From positions 1 through 41,336 of IMG/VR virus record IMGVR_UViG_3300030102_002950: a stretch of DNA of 41,336 nucleotides; one strand, 5' to 3'. This DNA comes from a virus. How positions within the stretch are numbered: position 1 is the stretch's first letter; each line of letters begins with the position of its first letter. Under the pieces are notes generated by a model. It did not search any database, was not told the DNA's origin, and saw nothing but the letters and a program-made list of their open reading frames with translations. This document shows positions 8,806 to 16,567 of the stretch, in pieces. The position numbers were made by a program, and so were the translations under genes.

Positions 8806-9308
8806 GTAACTTAAGATTAATAAATGAAACTACTGCTAGTTCTGTATCATCACTAACAGTAGATAATATATTTTCAGCTGATTTTGATATTTATAAAATG
8901 ATTATTGATAATGACAATGCAGGAAATAATGCTATGAAAATGAGATTAGTAAATTCAAGTGGAAGTGTTATAAACACAAATAAATATGATTATGCAAATT
9001 TAGAATTAAATGCAAGTGCTAGTTTTGGGGAAGATAAAAATACAAACTTTAATGAGTTTAGAGGATTATATGAAGCATTAGAGGGCAATAGTGCAGTTGT
9101 ATATTTCTTTAATCCTTTTTCTAGTTCAAGTCATACTTTTAGACTACATCAAGCACAATCTTTTTATACAACTAATTATCCTAGAGGTGGCAAAGGAATT
9201 GGAGTTTTAAAACAAACTTCAAGTATTACAGGTATAAATATATTTCAAACAGGAAGTGCATTTAGTTATCTTAATATTAAAACTTATGGATTGAGAGTTG
9301 ATAGCTAA
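8802..9308 (+). CDS. Fibre/decoration-like protein B1
   Basis: This 168-aa beta-rich protein lacks the A-type N-terminal anchor and consists only of the core domain: LRLINETTASSVSSLTV, FSADFDIYKMI, a middle with NPFSSSSHTF, and the late ITGINIFQTGS strand. It starts in an ATGA overlap with A1 and ends in a TAATG overlap with C1. This coupled arrangement suggests the three proteins are made in fixed ratio, perhaps as a hetero-oligomer. Function is inferred from location. Confidence 0.6.
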   Translation: MSNLRLINETTASSVSSLTVDNIFSADFDIYKMIIDNDNAGNNAMKMRLVNSSGSVINTNKYDYANLELNASASFGEDKNTNFNEFRGLYEALEGNSAVVYFFNPFSSSSHTFRLHQAQSFYTTNYPRGGKGIGVLKQTSSITGINIFQTGSAFSYLNIKTYGLRVDS

Positions 9309-9811
9309 TGGGATTAGTACAAGTAGCAACAAATACAGTAACAAGTGCAGTAGCTAGTATTACCTTAACAGGTATAAATAGTGATGATGTTTATTTGGTT
9401 GCAATGAACAATATTTTACCAGATACTGATAATGGACAAATAAGATTAAGAGTAACAACAAGTGGTACTGCTGATAGTGATAGTGAATATGATAGAGCTT
9501 ATTTAGTTCCTAGAACAGCTGCAAGTTTTGCAGAAGTAAGTTCTACTAATCAAACATATTGGAATTACAATCAATTGGGAACTGCAGGCAATGAGCAAGG
9601 AAATGTAATTATGTATTTATATAACTTTAATAATTCAAGTGAATTTAGTTTTATGAGTATAGAAAGTGCAGAAAGAACAAGTGCAGGAGAGTTACAATCA
9701 GTAATGGGTGGCGGTGTGCATACAGTAAATGAAACTAATAATGGTATAAATATATTTGTTGATAGTGGCAACATAGCTAGTGGCACTTTTACATTGTATA
9801 AGGTGGTGTAA
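9308..9811 (+). CDS. Fibre/decoration-like protein C1
   Basis: This 167-aa beta-rich protein is the third member of the first cassette. It shows VTSAVASITLTG, DDVYLVAMNN, MYLYNFNNSSEFSF, NNGINIF and a closing SGTFTLYKVV strand. Its best internal relative is C2 at 10976. It starts in a TAATG overlap with B1 and ends three bases before A2. It probably acts with A1 and B1 on the virion surface. Confidence 0.6.
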   Translation: MGLVQVATNTVTSAVASITLTGINSDDVYLVAMNNILPDTDNGQIRLRVTTSGTADSDSEYDRAYLVPRTAASFAEVSSTNQTYWNYNQLGTAGNEQGNVIMYLYNFNNSSEFSFMSIESAERTSAGELQSVMGGGVHTVNETNNGINIFVDSGNIASGTFTLYKVV

Positions 9812-9813
9812 TT

Positions 9814-10464
9814 ATGAGTAAATATGGATATGTAGGAAAAGAAAGCGATATACCTCAACAGGCATTTAAATCTAATGCAGGTGTATTGAGTGTTAACGAC
9901 CACCTTGCATTAAGACAAGAAGATAAATTAACACAGTTTGGACAATTAGAATTAATTGAAACTCAATCTGTTACTACAAATGTTGCACAAGTAGATTTTG
10001 ACACTTTAAATACAGATAAATATAATGTACATTTTTTAACTGCTAACAATATGAAAAATGCTTCAGATGACCAACAATTTTCTTTTAGATTTAAAGTTAA
10101 CGGCTCAGTTGTTACTGCTAATGATTATCAAAGGTCAATATCTTTTGGAAACACAGCACCAACAAACGGGGAAAGCAGAGATACAGCAACAAGTGCAAAC
10201 TTTTTTACTTTAAATCAAGGTAATGCAACTAATGAAAAAGGAAATGGTTATGCTTACTTTTATAATTTAGGGGATAGTACTAAATACAGTTTTTCTACAT
10301 ATCAATCTACATACATTGATAGTGGTGGTAATTACAAATATAGTTTTGGTAGTTTTGTTTATGATGTAGCAACAACAGTAGATGGTATAAGTATCATAAT
10401 GTCTAATGGTAGCAACATAGCAGACGGGGAATATTCTTTATATGGCATGAAGGAATACTCATAA
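9814..10464 (+). CDS. Fibre/decoration-like protein A2
   Basis: This 216-aa protein is the paralogue of A1. The N-terminal segment (YGYVGKESDIPQQAFKSNAG, then VLSVNDHLALRQEDKL) matches the A1 anchor in pattern and is slightly longer. The core repeats LELIETQ, KYNVHFL, YFYNLGDSTKYSF and ends in EYSLYGMKEYS. A GTGGTG sequence precedes the ATG, a weak ribosome site, so coupling to C1 is likely. It overlaps B2 by one base. Confidence 0.6.
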   Translation: MSKYGYVGKESDIPQQAFKSNAGVLSVNDHLALRQEDKLTQFGQLELIETQSVTTNVAQVDFDTLNTDKYNVHFLTANNMKNASDDQQFSFRFKVNGSVVTANDYQRSISFGNTAPTNGESRDTATSANFFTLNQGNATNEKGNGYAYFYNLGDSTKYSFSTYQSTYIDSGGNYKYSFGSFVYDVATTVDGISIIMSNGSNIADGEYSLYGMKEYS

Positions 10465-10976
10465 TGGCTACTAATTTAGAATTTATAAAACAAGTAGTAG
10501 GAACTGATGTTGCAAGTTTAGAACTAACAGATATCTTTAGTGCAAATTATGATGTTTATAAAATACAACTTGTTGGAGCAGAAATTTCAAATGATGATTA
10601 CGTCTATTTTAGAGTTATTAATGCAAGTGGAACTGATACAGGTAGTAATTATTGTTATGCAACTTTGCTGCAATATGCCCATACAGCTCATGGAGAAATA
10701 AAATCTGCAGGCACAACAACTGCTAATTATCTTGGCTATTTATTTCCAGCAAATTATGATGATGGAATTGGTGTAACTTTAGATGTATATAATCCTTTTT
10801 CAAGTTCATGTTATACATTGTTTAAGGCACAGTTTTCAAGTTTCGCAAATGGTGTAGGGCTTTATGGTGGTAAAACAGTTATGGCTCATAAAGTTGCTGA
10901 ACAAATTACAGGAATAAGTGTGCAAAGAGTAGGTACTTATAAAAAAATTATAGCAAATATATATGGAGTTAAATAA
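10464..10976 (+). CDS. Fibre/decoration-like protein B2
   Basis: This 170-aa paralogue of B1 carries LEFIKQVVGTDVASLEL, FSANYDVYKIQL, YNPFSSSCYTLFKAQF and ITGISVQRVG. Like B1 it consists of the core domain only. TAATG overlaps link it to A2 and C2. Its sequence has moved furthest from B1 in the central loops, where receptor-facing variation would be expected. Confidence 0.6.
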   Translation: MATNLEFIKQVVGTDVASLELTDIFSANYDVYKIQLVGAEISNDDYVYFRVINASGTDTGSNYCYATLLQYAHTAHGEIKSAGTTTANYLGYLFPANYDDGIGVTLDVYNPFSSSCYTLFKAQFSSFANGVGLYGGKTVMAHKVAEQITGISVQRVGTYKKIIANIYGVK

Positions 10977-11500
10977 TGGCAGGTAGTTTAATTTTAATTG
11001 ATAGTGAAACAGTTAGCTCAGCAGTAGCAAGTGTAACTCTTGGTGGCTCTGATTGGGATAGTTCTTATGATGTATATTTAATTAAGTTTAATAATGTTTC
11101 ACCTTCAACTGCTGAACAAATGAAAGCTAGATTTTTAGAAAGTGGTACAGAAAATAGTACCGCAAATTATGATTATGCAGCAAAACATTTTAGAACAAGT
11201 GGTGCTTATGAGAATTTATCTGCAACAAACGCAACATCAATGACAGTTGCCTCTGCACAAATACATGCAACAGATGGTAATGCAAATGGTTGTTTGTACA
11301 TTTTTAATGCTAATAATTCTAGTGAATATACTTTTATCACTACTGATACCACAATATGGGCAGGGTCTGGACAAGTAGCAGGGGACGCAGGTGGAAATGT
11401 TTTTACTGTTACAAGTGCAGTTAATGGCATAAAGTTTTTTATAAATAGTTCTCATAACATTGATAGTGGAACATTTTCTTTATATGGTTTAAAGAAGTAA
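10976..11500 (+). CDS. Fibre/decoration-like protein C2
   Basis: This 174-aa paralogue of C1 carries LILIDSETVSSAVASVTLG, SYDVYLIKFNNV, LYIFNANNSSEYTFI, VNGIKFFI and SGTFSLYGLKK. It closes the second cassette and is followed by a short gap with a new ribosome site for the gene at 11534. Six related proteins in a row could build a mixed fibre or provide alternative receptor-binding tips. Confidence 0.6.
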   Translation: MAGSLILIDSETVSSAVASVTLGGSDWDSSYDVYLIKFNNVSPSTAEQMKARFLESGTENSTANYDYAAKHFRTSGAYENLSATNATSMTVASAQIHATDGNANGCLYIFNANNSSEYTFITTDTTIWAGSGQVAGDAGGNVFTVTSAVNGIKFFINSSHNIDSGTFSLYGLKK

Positions 11501-11533
11501 TAGTATAATAAGTATGTTAATATAGGAGATATT

Positions 11534-11836
11534 ATGGCAACAAAAGAAGAACTACAAACGCAAGCTGATGCAGAAATAGAGGCAGCAAAACCTTTATATG
11601 CACAGGTCAACAATGAGCGTAGAGAGTTTACTGATGCTGAGTATGCACAAGCTAAAACTGATTTAGGTAATAGCAAGTGGGACGCACAACAGTTTGGTTA
11701 TATACAAGCTAGGCAAGAAGCTTATGGTTCTGTATCTGACCAACTTGATATGCAGTACTGGGATAATGTAAACAGCACTACAACTTGGAAAGACCACATA
11801 GCTAAAGTTAAATCAGACAATCCAAAACCTGAATAA
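11534..11836 (+). CDS. Conserved small phage protein, possible tail-fibre assembly factor
   Basis: This 100-aa soluble helical protein starts after ATAGGAGATATT. The C-terminal half reads RQEAYGSVSDQLDMQYWDNV, then TTTWKDHIAKVKSDNPKP. This matches a pattern I recognise from small conserved proteins next to tail-fibre genes in marine phages (AY-S-DQLDM...W...I..VK...PKP). Function is not established. Position after the fibre-like cassettes suits an assembly chaperone. Confidence 0.65.
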   Translation: MATKEELQTQADAEIEAAKPLYAQVNNERREFTDAEYAQAKTDLGNSKWDAQQFGYIQARQEAYGSVSDQLDMQYWDNVNSTTTWKDHIAKVKSDNPKPE

Positions 11837-11859
11837 AATTTTGTGATATAATCCAATTT

Positions 11860-12012
11860 ATGGATTTTATATTAGGATTTATTCTCGGTTATTTTTTAAA
11901 AGAAGCTCTTAGATATCTTAAAAAGCTAAGTGATTATGACTTTAATAATCGTTCAATATATAAAGAAGATTGGGATTGGTTATCACCTATCCAGGAAGAT
12001 GACTTACCATAA
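11860..12012 (+). CDS. Small membrane-associated hypothetical protein (50 aa)
   Basis: The protein begins MDFILGFILGYFLKEALRYL: a short hydrophobic N-terminal helix with glycines followed by a basic patch, then an acidic, Trp-rich tail (EDWDWLSPIQEDDLP). It would sit in the inner membrane with the tail in the cytoplasm. No clear ribosome site precedes it (TCCAATTT). The following gene starts directly after the stop. It lies at the head of a run of small membrane proteins and could be a lysis accessory protein. Confidence 0.5.
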   Translation: MDFILGFILGYFLKEALRYLKKLSDYDFNNRSIYKEDWDWLSPIQEDDLP

Positions 12013-12180
12013 ATGACACACAACAATGGCTACACACAGAAGGAATTACTTAATATGGTCATTGAAAGACTTGACAGATTAGAAGAAAAACTAGATGCAA
12101 AGCTAGATAAGGCAGAGTTTTATAAGGTACTAACGCTACTTGTAGCACTAGGTGGAGTTGTTGCAGCGATTGTAATGTAA
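12013..12180 (+). CDS. XhlA/holin-like small membrane protein (55 aa)
   Basis: Residues 12-36 form an amphipathic coiled coil (LLNMVIERLDRLEEKLDAKL) and residues 38-55 a single membrane helix (YKVLTLLVALGGVVAAIVM). This is the layout of XhlA-like lysis proteins, where a cytoplasmic coil precedes a C-terminal membrane segment. The ATG directly follows the previous TAA, and the stop shares a base with the next ATG. A holin or holin partner is likely but not proven. Confidence 0.55.
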   Translation: MTHNNGYTQKELLNMVIERLDRLEEKLDAKLDKAEFYKVLTLLVALGGVVAAIVM

Positions 12181-13910
12181 TGCTAAGAATACTCTTAGCT
12201 ATTTTTTTATTAATACCTATGCCTGTATGGGCAGACCACGTACCAACACAAGCACCTTATAATCAATCAGTAACAATTGAACCATCTACTGGTGATTTAA
12301 CTATTGGTATATATACTTCTGATGGTTTCGAAGATAGTCCTGCAGAAAAGTATACAATATTTTTTGACATAGATAATGACGTAACTACTAATAGCTATTG
12401 TGTATCTACATCATTTGGTCATACAGATAATCTTGTATGGAACTATTATGTATTTTCTTTAGAAGATTTACAAACATATTTTGAAAATCCCTATGGAAAC
12501 TTTAGAGTAAAAATTAGGTCAGATAACGATACTGATAATAGTTATTCTGATTTAACAGTACAAGCAAATGTAAATATACCTAATCAAGAACCTTTTGTTG
12601 GTGTAGAAAATTGGTCTGCACCTACTACAACTTGTAATGATACATCAACTACTACAACTACTACTACATCTAGTACAACAACTGTACCTGATACAACTAC
12701 TACTTCTAGTACTACCACAACTACCACAACTACAACAACAACTACTGTTCCACCTCCTCCTCCCCCACCACCTACAACCACTACTACGCTATATGTAGTA
12801 GTAAATGATGATGGTAGCACATTAGAATACACCGAAACTGAAGTAGAAGATGGTACTGTAGAGAGAGATAATCAAAGGAAAAAGAATGAAGAGCTTTATG
12901 GTTGTTATATTACTGACGTTGCTTTGGAACGTGGTGATTGCGACATACCTGAAGAAGTTATAGAAGAAGATATAATTGAAGAAGATGAAGAACAATACGA
13001 TACCGAAGAAGAGTTTTTTAATGATGATGATATGGTACTTGAACTGGAGCTTGAAGATGAAGTGGAAGAACTTGAACCTATTAAGGAAGAAGATATTGTT
13101 GAAGAGGAAATTGAAGTTGATGTTAAAGACTTTGAAGAAGAATTTGACTTTGAAGAAATTATTATTGAAATACCAGACGAAGTAATAATTGTTATAGAAG
13201 AAGAAGTTATAGAAGAAGATGTTGTCGTAATTATAGTTGAGGAGGAACTAGATGAAGAAATTCAAGAAATTACAGAGGAAGTTTTGGTTGAGCCAATACA
13301 GGAAGATGTTAAAGAAAAAATTGTAGAACTTACTGAAGAAGAAGTAGCTGTTAAAGTTGCTGAAGTTGAAGAAGTTATTGAAGACATTGTTATAGAAGAA
13401 GTTACTACTGAAGAAGTTATAGAAGTTATAGAACAAGTTAACGATATTGGCGTACAAAATTTAGACCAAGCTACTGAAGAAGTACAAGAAGTTGTACAAG
13501 CTGTTGTTGAAGAAGCAATAGAAAATGTACAAGATTTATCTGAAGAACAAGTTGCAGTTGTTGCAGAAGTATTACAAGTAGAAGAAGATGATGTTGAGAT
13601 TATTGCTGAAGCAGTTAAAGAAGATGAAGTTGTAGCTGAAGCTGTAGAAGAATATGTAGAACGTGCTGTAGAAAATGCAGATGTAGAAAACTACACACTT
13701 GCTGATGTTGTAACAGAAGTACAATACGAAGCATTCTTAGAAAATCCAATAGAAACATTTGTAGATTTAGATTTTGAAGGTATAACACTAAGTAACATAG
13801 GAGATGACATGACTAATGACCAAAGAGAAAAAGCACAAGAAGTTGTAGTGCCAGTTATTCTGACTAGAATAGCTAGTATGGCGGCTTTTGTATTTAGGAG
13901 AAGTCTATGA
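12180..13910 (+). CDS. Secreted Thr/Pro-rich and Glu/Val-rich surface protein
   Basis: This 576-aa protein has a clear signal peptide (MLRILLAIFLLIPMPVWA, cleavage after A18). A beta domain with Cys residues follows (about 19-145), then a linker of Thr/Ser runs ending in VPPPPPPPP (about 147-204). A second Cys pair comes at about 245-255. Residues about 257-507 are extremely acidic, rich in EEV/EEI/VEE repeats. The C-terminus (about 552-576) is a hydrophobic segment ending FRRSL. It looks like an anchored extracellular protein. The Thr/Pro linker style is frequent in actinobacterial surface proteins, which suggests host origin. Its role (lysis, exclusion or metal binding) is unknown. It sits among holin-like genes. 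Confidence 0.7.
   Translation: MLRILLAIFLLIPMPVWADHVPTQAPYNQSVTIEPSTGDLTIGIYTSDGFEDSPAEKYTIFFDIDNDVTTNSYCVSTSFGHTDNLVWNYYVFSLEDLQTYFENPYGNFRVKIRSDNDTDNSYSDLTVQANVNIPNQEPFVGVENWSAPTTTCNDTSTTTTTTTSSTTTVPDTTTTSSTTTTTTTTTTTTVPPPPPPPPTTTTTLYVVVNDDGSTLEYTETEVEDGTVERDNQRKKNEELYGCYITDVALERGDCDIPEEVIEEDIIEEDEEQYDTEEEFFNDDDMVLELELEDEVEELEPIKEEDIVEEEIEVDVKDFEEEFDFEEIIIEIPDEVIIVIEEEVIEEDVVVIIVEEELDEEIQEITEEVLVEPIQEDVKEKIVELTEEEVAVKVAEVEEVIEDIVIEEVTTEEVIEVIEQVNDIGVQNLDQATEEVQEVVQAVVEEAIENVQDLSEEQVAVVAEVLQVEEDDVEIIAEAVKEDEVVAEAVEEYVERAVENADVENYTLADVVTEVQYEAFLENPIETFVDLDFEGITLSNIGDDMTNDQREKAQEVVVPVILTRIASMAAFVFRRSL
12642..12790 (+). repeat. Low-complexity ACN-repeat tract coding for the Thr-rich linker
   Basis: About 150 bases consist mostly of ACT/ACA/ACC codons with a run of eight proline codons near 12752-12775. 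Such a simple repeat is prone to slippage, so linker length may vary between strains and assemblies. Confidence 0.75.
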
Positions 13911-14089
13911 TTAACAAGCTATGGAACTGGTTTGTCAAAGCAATAAAAGAAACACTTAACCTTAGTTGGACTTTGGTTGGTTTAGTTATTGCTACGCTTA
14001 CACTTACTGGTTCTGCACAACAAATTACAGGACTTGCTACTATAATTACATTAGCTGTTTGGTTATTAACAATCAGTTTTAGAGACTAG
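13907..14089 (+). CDS. Small protein with two membrane segments, holin-like
   Basis: This 60-aa protein has a basic/aromatic amphipathic start (MINKLWNWFVKAIKETLNL) and two hydrophobic segments (WTLVGLVIATLTLTG at about 21-35 and ITGLATIITLAVWLL at about 40-55). The short charged tail SFRD ends it. It starts in an ATGA overlap with the surface-protein gene. Size and topology fit a small holin or antiholin, but no family is recognised. Confidence 0.55.
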   Translation: MINKLWNWFVKAIKETLNLSWTLVGLVIATLTLTGSAQQITGLATIITLAVWLLTISFRD

Positions 14090-14097
14090 GAGATAAT

Positions 14098-14136
14098 ATG
14101 GATTGCTGCGGAAGCGGTTGTTGCGGAGATAAGTAG
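14098..14136 (+). CDS. Twelve-residue cysteine peptide MDCCGSGCCGDK
   Basis: A strong ribosome site (AGGAGATAAT) precedes this ATG. The stop overlaps the next start as TAGTG, so ribosomes finishing the peptide would pass to the DUF5675 gene, which has no good site of its own. The peptide has two Cys pairs in CCGSGCC spacing, suited to binding a metal ion or cluster. It may be a real product or a leader peptide whose translation controls the next gene. Too short for a homology argument. Confidence 0.5.
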   Translation: MDCCGSGCCGDK

Positions 14137-14717
14137 TGAAACTACAGGTGGTACGAACACAGTTCGGTAGAGACGCAACAAATGGTTTACTATTTATTGA
14201 TGGTTTATTTGAGTGTTATACGCTTGAAGACCAATATCAAGAAGTTAAGGTTATGCATGAAACTTGTATACCTGAGGGTACGTATGACGTTAAGTTTAGA
14301 ACAGTTGGTGGATTTCATGAAAAATATAAGAAGCGTTATGGCAATAGTCACTATGGTATGCTTCATTTACAAGATGTACCTGGATTTACTTATATCCTTA
14401 TACATGCAGGTAACACAGACGAACATACATCAGGTTGTCTTATAGTTGGTGAAACACAACAAGACCTTGATGTAAGCGAAGATGGTTTTATAGGCAGCAG
14501 TGGTAAAGCATATGTCAAGCTATATAACAAGATTGCAAAACAATTACTTATAGGAAACCCTGTAACTATTGAGTATTCTAAAATTAACTTGACAGATAGT
14601 GTACAGCAATCTGACAATACACCTGTACAGTTAGATGACGTACAAGAGAAATTACAAGAGATTAATGGAAATGTTTTAAAGTTAGGTGCTAAAATAGATG
14701 GCAGAAATATTATATAA
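14136..14717 (+). CDS. DUF5675-family protein, likely cell-wall related
   Basis: This 193-aa protein starts at GTG in a TAGTG overlap. Residues 1-145 show the DUF5675 layout: FECYTLEDQ, CIPEGTYDVKFR, DVPGFTYILIHAGNTDEHTSG and CLIVGE. The conserved IHAGN...SGCLIVG block resembles the His/Cys active site of L,D-transpeptidase-like folds, suggesting a peptidoglycan-acting enzyme, though this family's activity is not established. Residues 150-193 form an extra tail with a short coiled coil (QEKLQEINGNVLKLGAKI). The neighbouring holin-like genes support a lysis role. Confidence 0.7.
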   Translation: MKLQVVRTQFGRDATNGLLFIDGLFECYTLEDQYQEVKVMHETCIPEGTYDVKFRTVGGFHEKYKKRYGNSHYGMLHLQDVPGFTYILIHAGNTDEHTSGCLIVGETQQDLDVSEDGFIGSSGKAYVKLYNKIAKQLLIGNPVTIEYSKINLTDSVQQSDNTPVQLDDVQEKLQEINGNVLKLGAKIDGRNII

Positions 14718-15460
14718 TGGCTAAGAAAAAGAAAACATACAAGGTATCTAGCAAACCTAAAGTTGCGGCTATGAATGAATACATTTATAAAAACATTCGT
14801 GAAAGTGATTTTAAAGTTAATAGACCTGGTAAGCCAAAGAAAATATATAAACAGCAATTAGCTAAACGTACAAATTTAAAAGTATATAAAGCGTCACCTG
14901 CAGAGTTAGCAAGGTCTAAATATAAAGGACCTAAATTTAGTAAACTTCCAGGTGCAAGTAAACCAATGCCTACTACAGTTGCAAAAGGTTTTAAAGTTGG
15001 AGACCCAAATTATACAGTAAGAAAACCATATGCTCCACCAAAAGGTTATGTAGCTCCAAGTCAAATGCCTGTAAAAGAACAAAAAATATTAAAAAATTTT
15101 AAACCAACAGGTGCTTTTTACAGAGAAACATATAAAGGTAAAAAATATATTAAAGAATATTATGAATACACAGGTAAACCTAAACCTAAATATAAAAGAG
15201 GAACTTCATCACCTTTAAATCAGAAGTTTATTAAACAAGCAAGCAAACCTATGTCAGCAACTGCAAAGAAAGCATTAATTACTAGAGGTGCAAAGGTTGC
15301 AGTTAAAGGTGCATCACGTTTAATACCTGGAGTTGGTACAGCAATGCTCGTCAAAGATGTTGTAGATATAACTAAATGGGCAAGCAAGCAACCTAAAGTT
15401 AAAAAAGCAAGTAAAATTTACGGAACTCAAGCAAACAAAATTTATAAATATAATAGATAA
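14717..15460 (+). CDS. Large Lys-rich basic protein
   Basis: This 247-aa protein is very rich in Lys and Tyr (starting MAKKKKTYKVSSKPKV). Residues 1-185 look mostly disordered with KPK/YK motifs. Residues about 190-225 contain a Gly/Ala/Val helix (ALITRGAKVAVKGASRL, then IPGVGTAMLVKDVVDITKWA) that could insert in or lie on a membrane. No family is recognised. It heads the run of small basic proteins and may bind nucleic acid or the acidic surface protein. Confidence 0.6.
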   Translation: MAKKKKTYKVSSKPKVAAMNEYIYKNIRESDFKVNRPGKPKKIYKQQLAKRTNLKVYKASPAELARSKYKGPKFSKLPGASKPMPTTVAKGFKVGDPNYTVRKPYAPPKGYVAPSQMPVKEQKILKNFKPTGAFYRETYKGKKYIKEYYEYTGKPKPKYKRGTSSPLNQKFIKQASKPMSATAKKALITRGAKVAVKGASRLIPGVGTAMLVKDVVDITKWASKQPKVKKASKIYGTQANKIYKYNR

Positions 15461-15765
15461 TGTTTGTTAGATTTAAAAGAAAAAGAAACCAAGATGGCAC
15501 GTTCAAGAAGGACGTTGGGTGGACACCTTGGAATGAAGCATGGGAGTATAAGATGAGTGCAGACCTTAAAGATATGTTAGAGAGAACCGCATGGACCTTC
15601 GTAGAAGCGTTTATTGGTGCTTTAACAGTAGCCCCTCTTGTTGGTGTAGAAGCTGAAACACTTCAGTTAGCTGCGTTAGCAGGTGGTGGAGCCGCATTAG
15701 CTGTTGTAAAAACATATGCTAAGAAGCAAATTACTAAAGGTAGCGTCAACCAAGTTAGTAAATAA
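15460..15765 (+). CDS. Putative holin, r1t-like
   Basis: This 101-aa protein has a basic start, then residues about 35-95 resemble the r1t holin pattern: LKDMLERTAWTFVEAFIGAL, a short link with VGVEAETLQLAALAGGG, then AALAVVKTYAKKQITK. Two membrane helices are expected, with a charged C-terminus. r1t-type holins are common in phages of actinobacteria and Gram-positives. The TAATG overlaps and the nearby DUF5675 gene fit a lysis module. Confidence 0.6.
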   Translation: MFVRFKRKRNQDGTFKKDVGWTPWNEAWEYKMSADLKDMLERTAWTFVEAFIGALTVAPLVGVEAETLQLAALAGGGAALAVVKTYAKKQITKGSVNQVSK

Positions 15766-16025
15766 TGGCTCAAAAAAAACCTAAAATGCAAAACGAGGAT
15801 AAAGCTAAAAAAAAGATTATCCAAGAATTACGTGTTGCTGACGAAATGCGTAAAGCTAGTAAACAATTATTAGCTTCAGGTACAGCACGTGAAAGTTCTT
15901 TAAGACAAGCTAAAAGATACGCACGTTTAAGTAATGAGTTAAGCATGAGAGCTGACGCTTACTTATCAGCGTTGAGACCTTTAAAGAAAAAGTATAGTTC
16001 TATAAGTAAAAGATACGGAGATTAA
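15765..16025 (+). CDS. Small basic helical protein
   Basis: This 86-aa protein (MAQKKPKMQNEDKAKKKIIQ...) is basic and strongly helical, with RQAKRYARLSNELSMRADAY in the middle. It overlaps the holin candidate by one base. No family is recognised. Confidence 0.55.
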   Translation: MAQKKPKMQNEDKAKKKIIQELRVADEMRKASKQLLASGTARESSLRQAKRYARLSNELSMRADAYLSALRPLKKKYSSISKRYGD

Positions 16026-16026
16026 T

Positions 16027-16092
16027 ATGCCAATGTATAAAACTGGTAAGAAAAAACGCTATTCTTCAAAGCGTAAAAAAGTAAAGAAGTAA
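16027..16092 (+). CDS. Twenty-one-residue basic peptide
   Basis: The peptide MPMYKTGKKKRYSSKRKKVKK is more than half Lys/Arg. ACGGAGATTAAT precedes the ATG at a good distance, and the gene fills the gap between two other basic genes. A nucleic-acid or capsid interior role is a guess. Confidence 0.5.
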   Translation: MPMYKTGKKKRYSSKRKKVKK

Positions 16093-16095
16093 CTT

Positions 16096-16371
16096 ATGGC
16101 AATCGTTTATCGTGGAGAACGTTTTGCAGGTTACAACAAACCAAAGAGAACACCTAAACATAAGACTAAATCACACGCAGTACTTGCGAAAAAAGGTGAT
16201 ACTGTAAAGTTAATTAGATTTGGTCAACAAGGGGTTCGTGGTGCAGGTAAAAATCCTAAAAGTAAAAAGGATAAAGCACGTAAGAAGTCTTATTACGCAC
16301 GTCATAATGCACAAGATAGAAGCCCCGATAAGTTATCAGCACGTTATTGGTCACATAAAGTAAAGTGGTAA
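16096..16371 (+). CDS. Conserved basic phage protein (RFGQQGVRGAGKNPKS type)
   Basis: This 91-aa protein contains KLIRFGQQGVRGAGKNPKSK, then KKSYYARHNAQDRSPDKLSA and a YWSHKVKW end. I recognise this pattern from small conserved proteins in many marine phages, where it is uncharacterised. The high Lys/Arg/His content and conserved GQQG and W-K-W end suggest nucleic-acid binding or an internal virion role. It begins three bases after the previous stop. Confidence 0.7.
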   Translation: MAIVYRGERFAGYNKPKRTPKHKTKSHAVLAKKGDTVKLIRFGQQGVRGAGKNPKSKKDKARKKSYYARHNAQDRSPDKLSARYWSHKVKW

Positions 16372-16393
16372 TATACTATAGAAAGAGGTATAA

Positions 16394-16567
16394 ATGAAAG
16401 TTAAAGGTGTTGATGTATCTAAGTTAAATAAAAGACAACAAGGTGCATTAAAAAAACATGCTAAACATCATACAAAAAAACACATGCAATTTATGGTTAA
16501 TAGTATGCAACGTGGTTCTACTTTTACAAAAGCACACAAAGCTGCACAAAAAAAAGTAGGAACTTAA
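16394..16567 (+). CDS. Small His/Lys-rich conserved protein (57 aa)
   Basis: Starts after AAAGAGGTATAA. The sequence (MKVKGVDVSKLNKRQQGALK, then KHAKHHTKKHMQFMVNSM) ends in FTKAHKAAQKKVGT. The type is familiar from marine phage genomes as a conserved unknown. It is strongly basic, with a His cluster at about 22-30, and overlaps the next gene by one base. Confidence 0.6.
   Translation: MKVKGVDVSKLNKRQQGALKKHAKHHTKKHMQFMVNSMQRGSTFTKAHKAAQKKVGT

Larger units (their letters stand above)
8203..11500 (+). repeat. Tandem duplication of a three-gene A-B-C cassette
   Basis: Six consecutive genes form two sets in the same order and of similar lengths: A1 200, B1 168, C1 167 aa, then A2 216, B2 170, C2 174 aa. 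A1 and A2 share an N-terminal anchor-like region ending in LELIETQ. B1 and B2 share NPFSSS and FDIYK/YDVYK. C1 and C2 share NNSSE and SGTF(T/S)LY. All six share the core pattern of a short strand, V(A/S)S(V/I/L), and Y-D-V-Y/H. Divergence is high at DNA level, so the duplication is old. Confidence 0.8.

Noticed and set aside
12584-12832. Leftward frame of poly-Val/Gly opposite the Thr-rich linker
   Set aside because: A reverse-strand shadow of the ACN repeat; no start context.
14390-14857. Leftward 155-residue frame with hydrophobic stretches
   Set aside because: Lies opposite the DUF5675 gene and the start of the basic protein; no ribosome site; the codon pattern belongs to the rightward genes.
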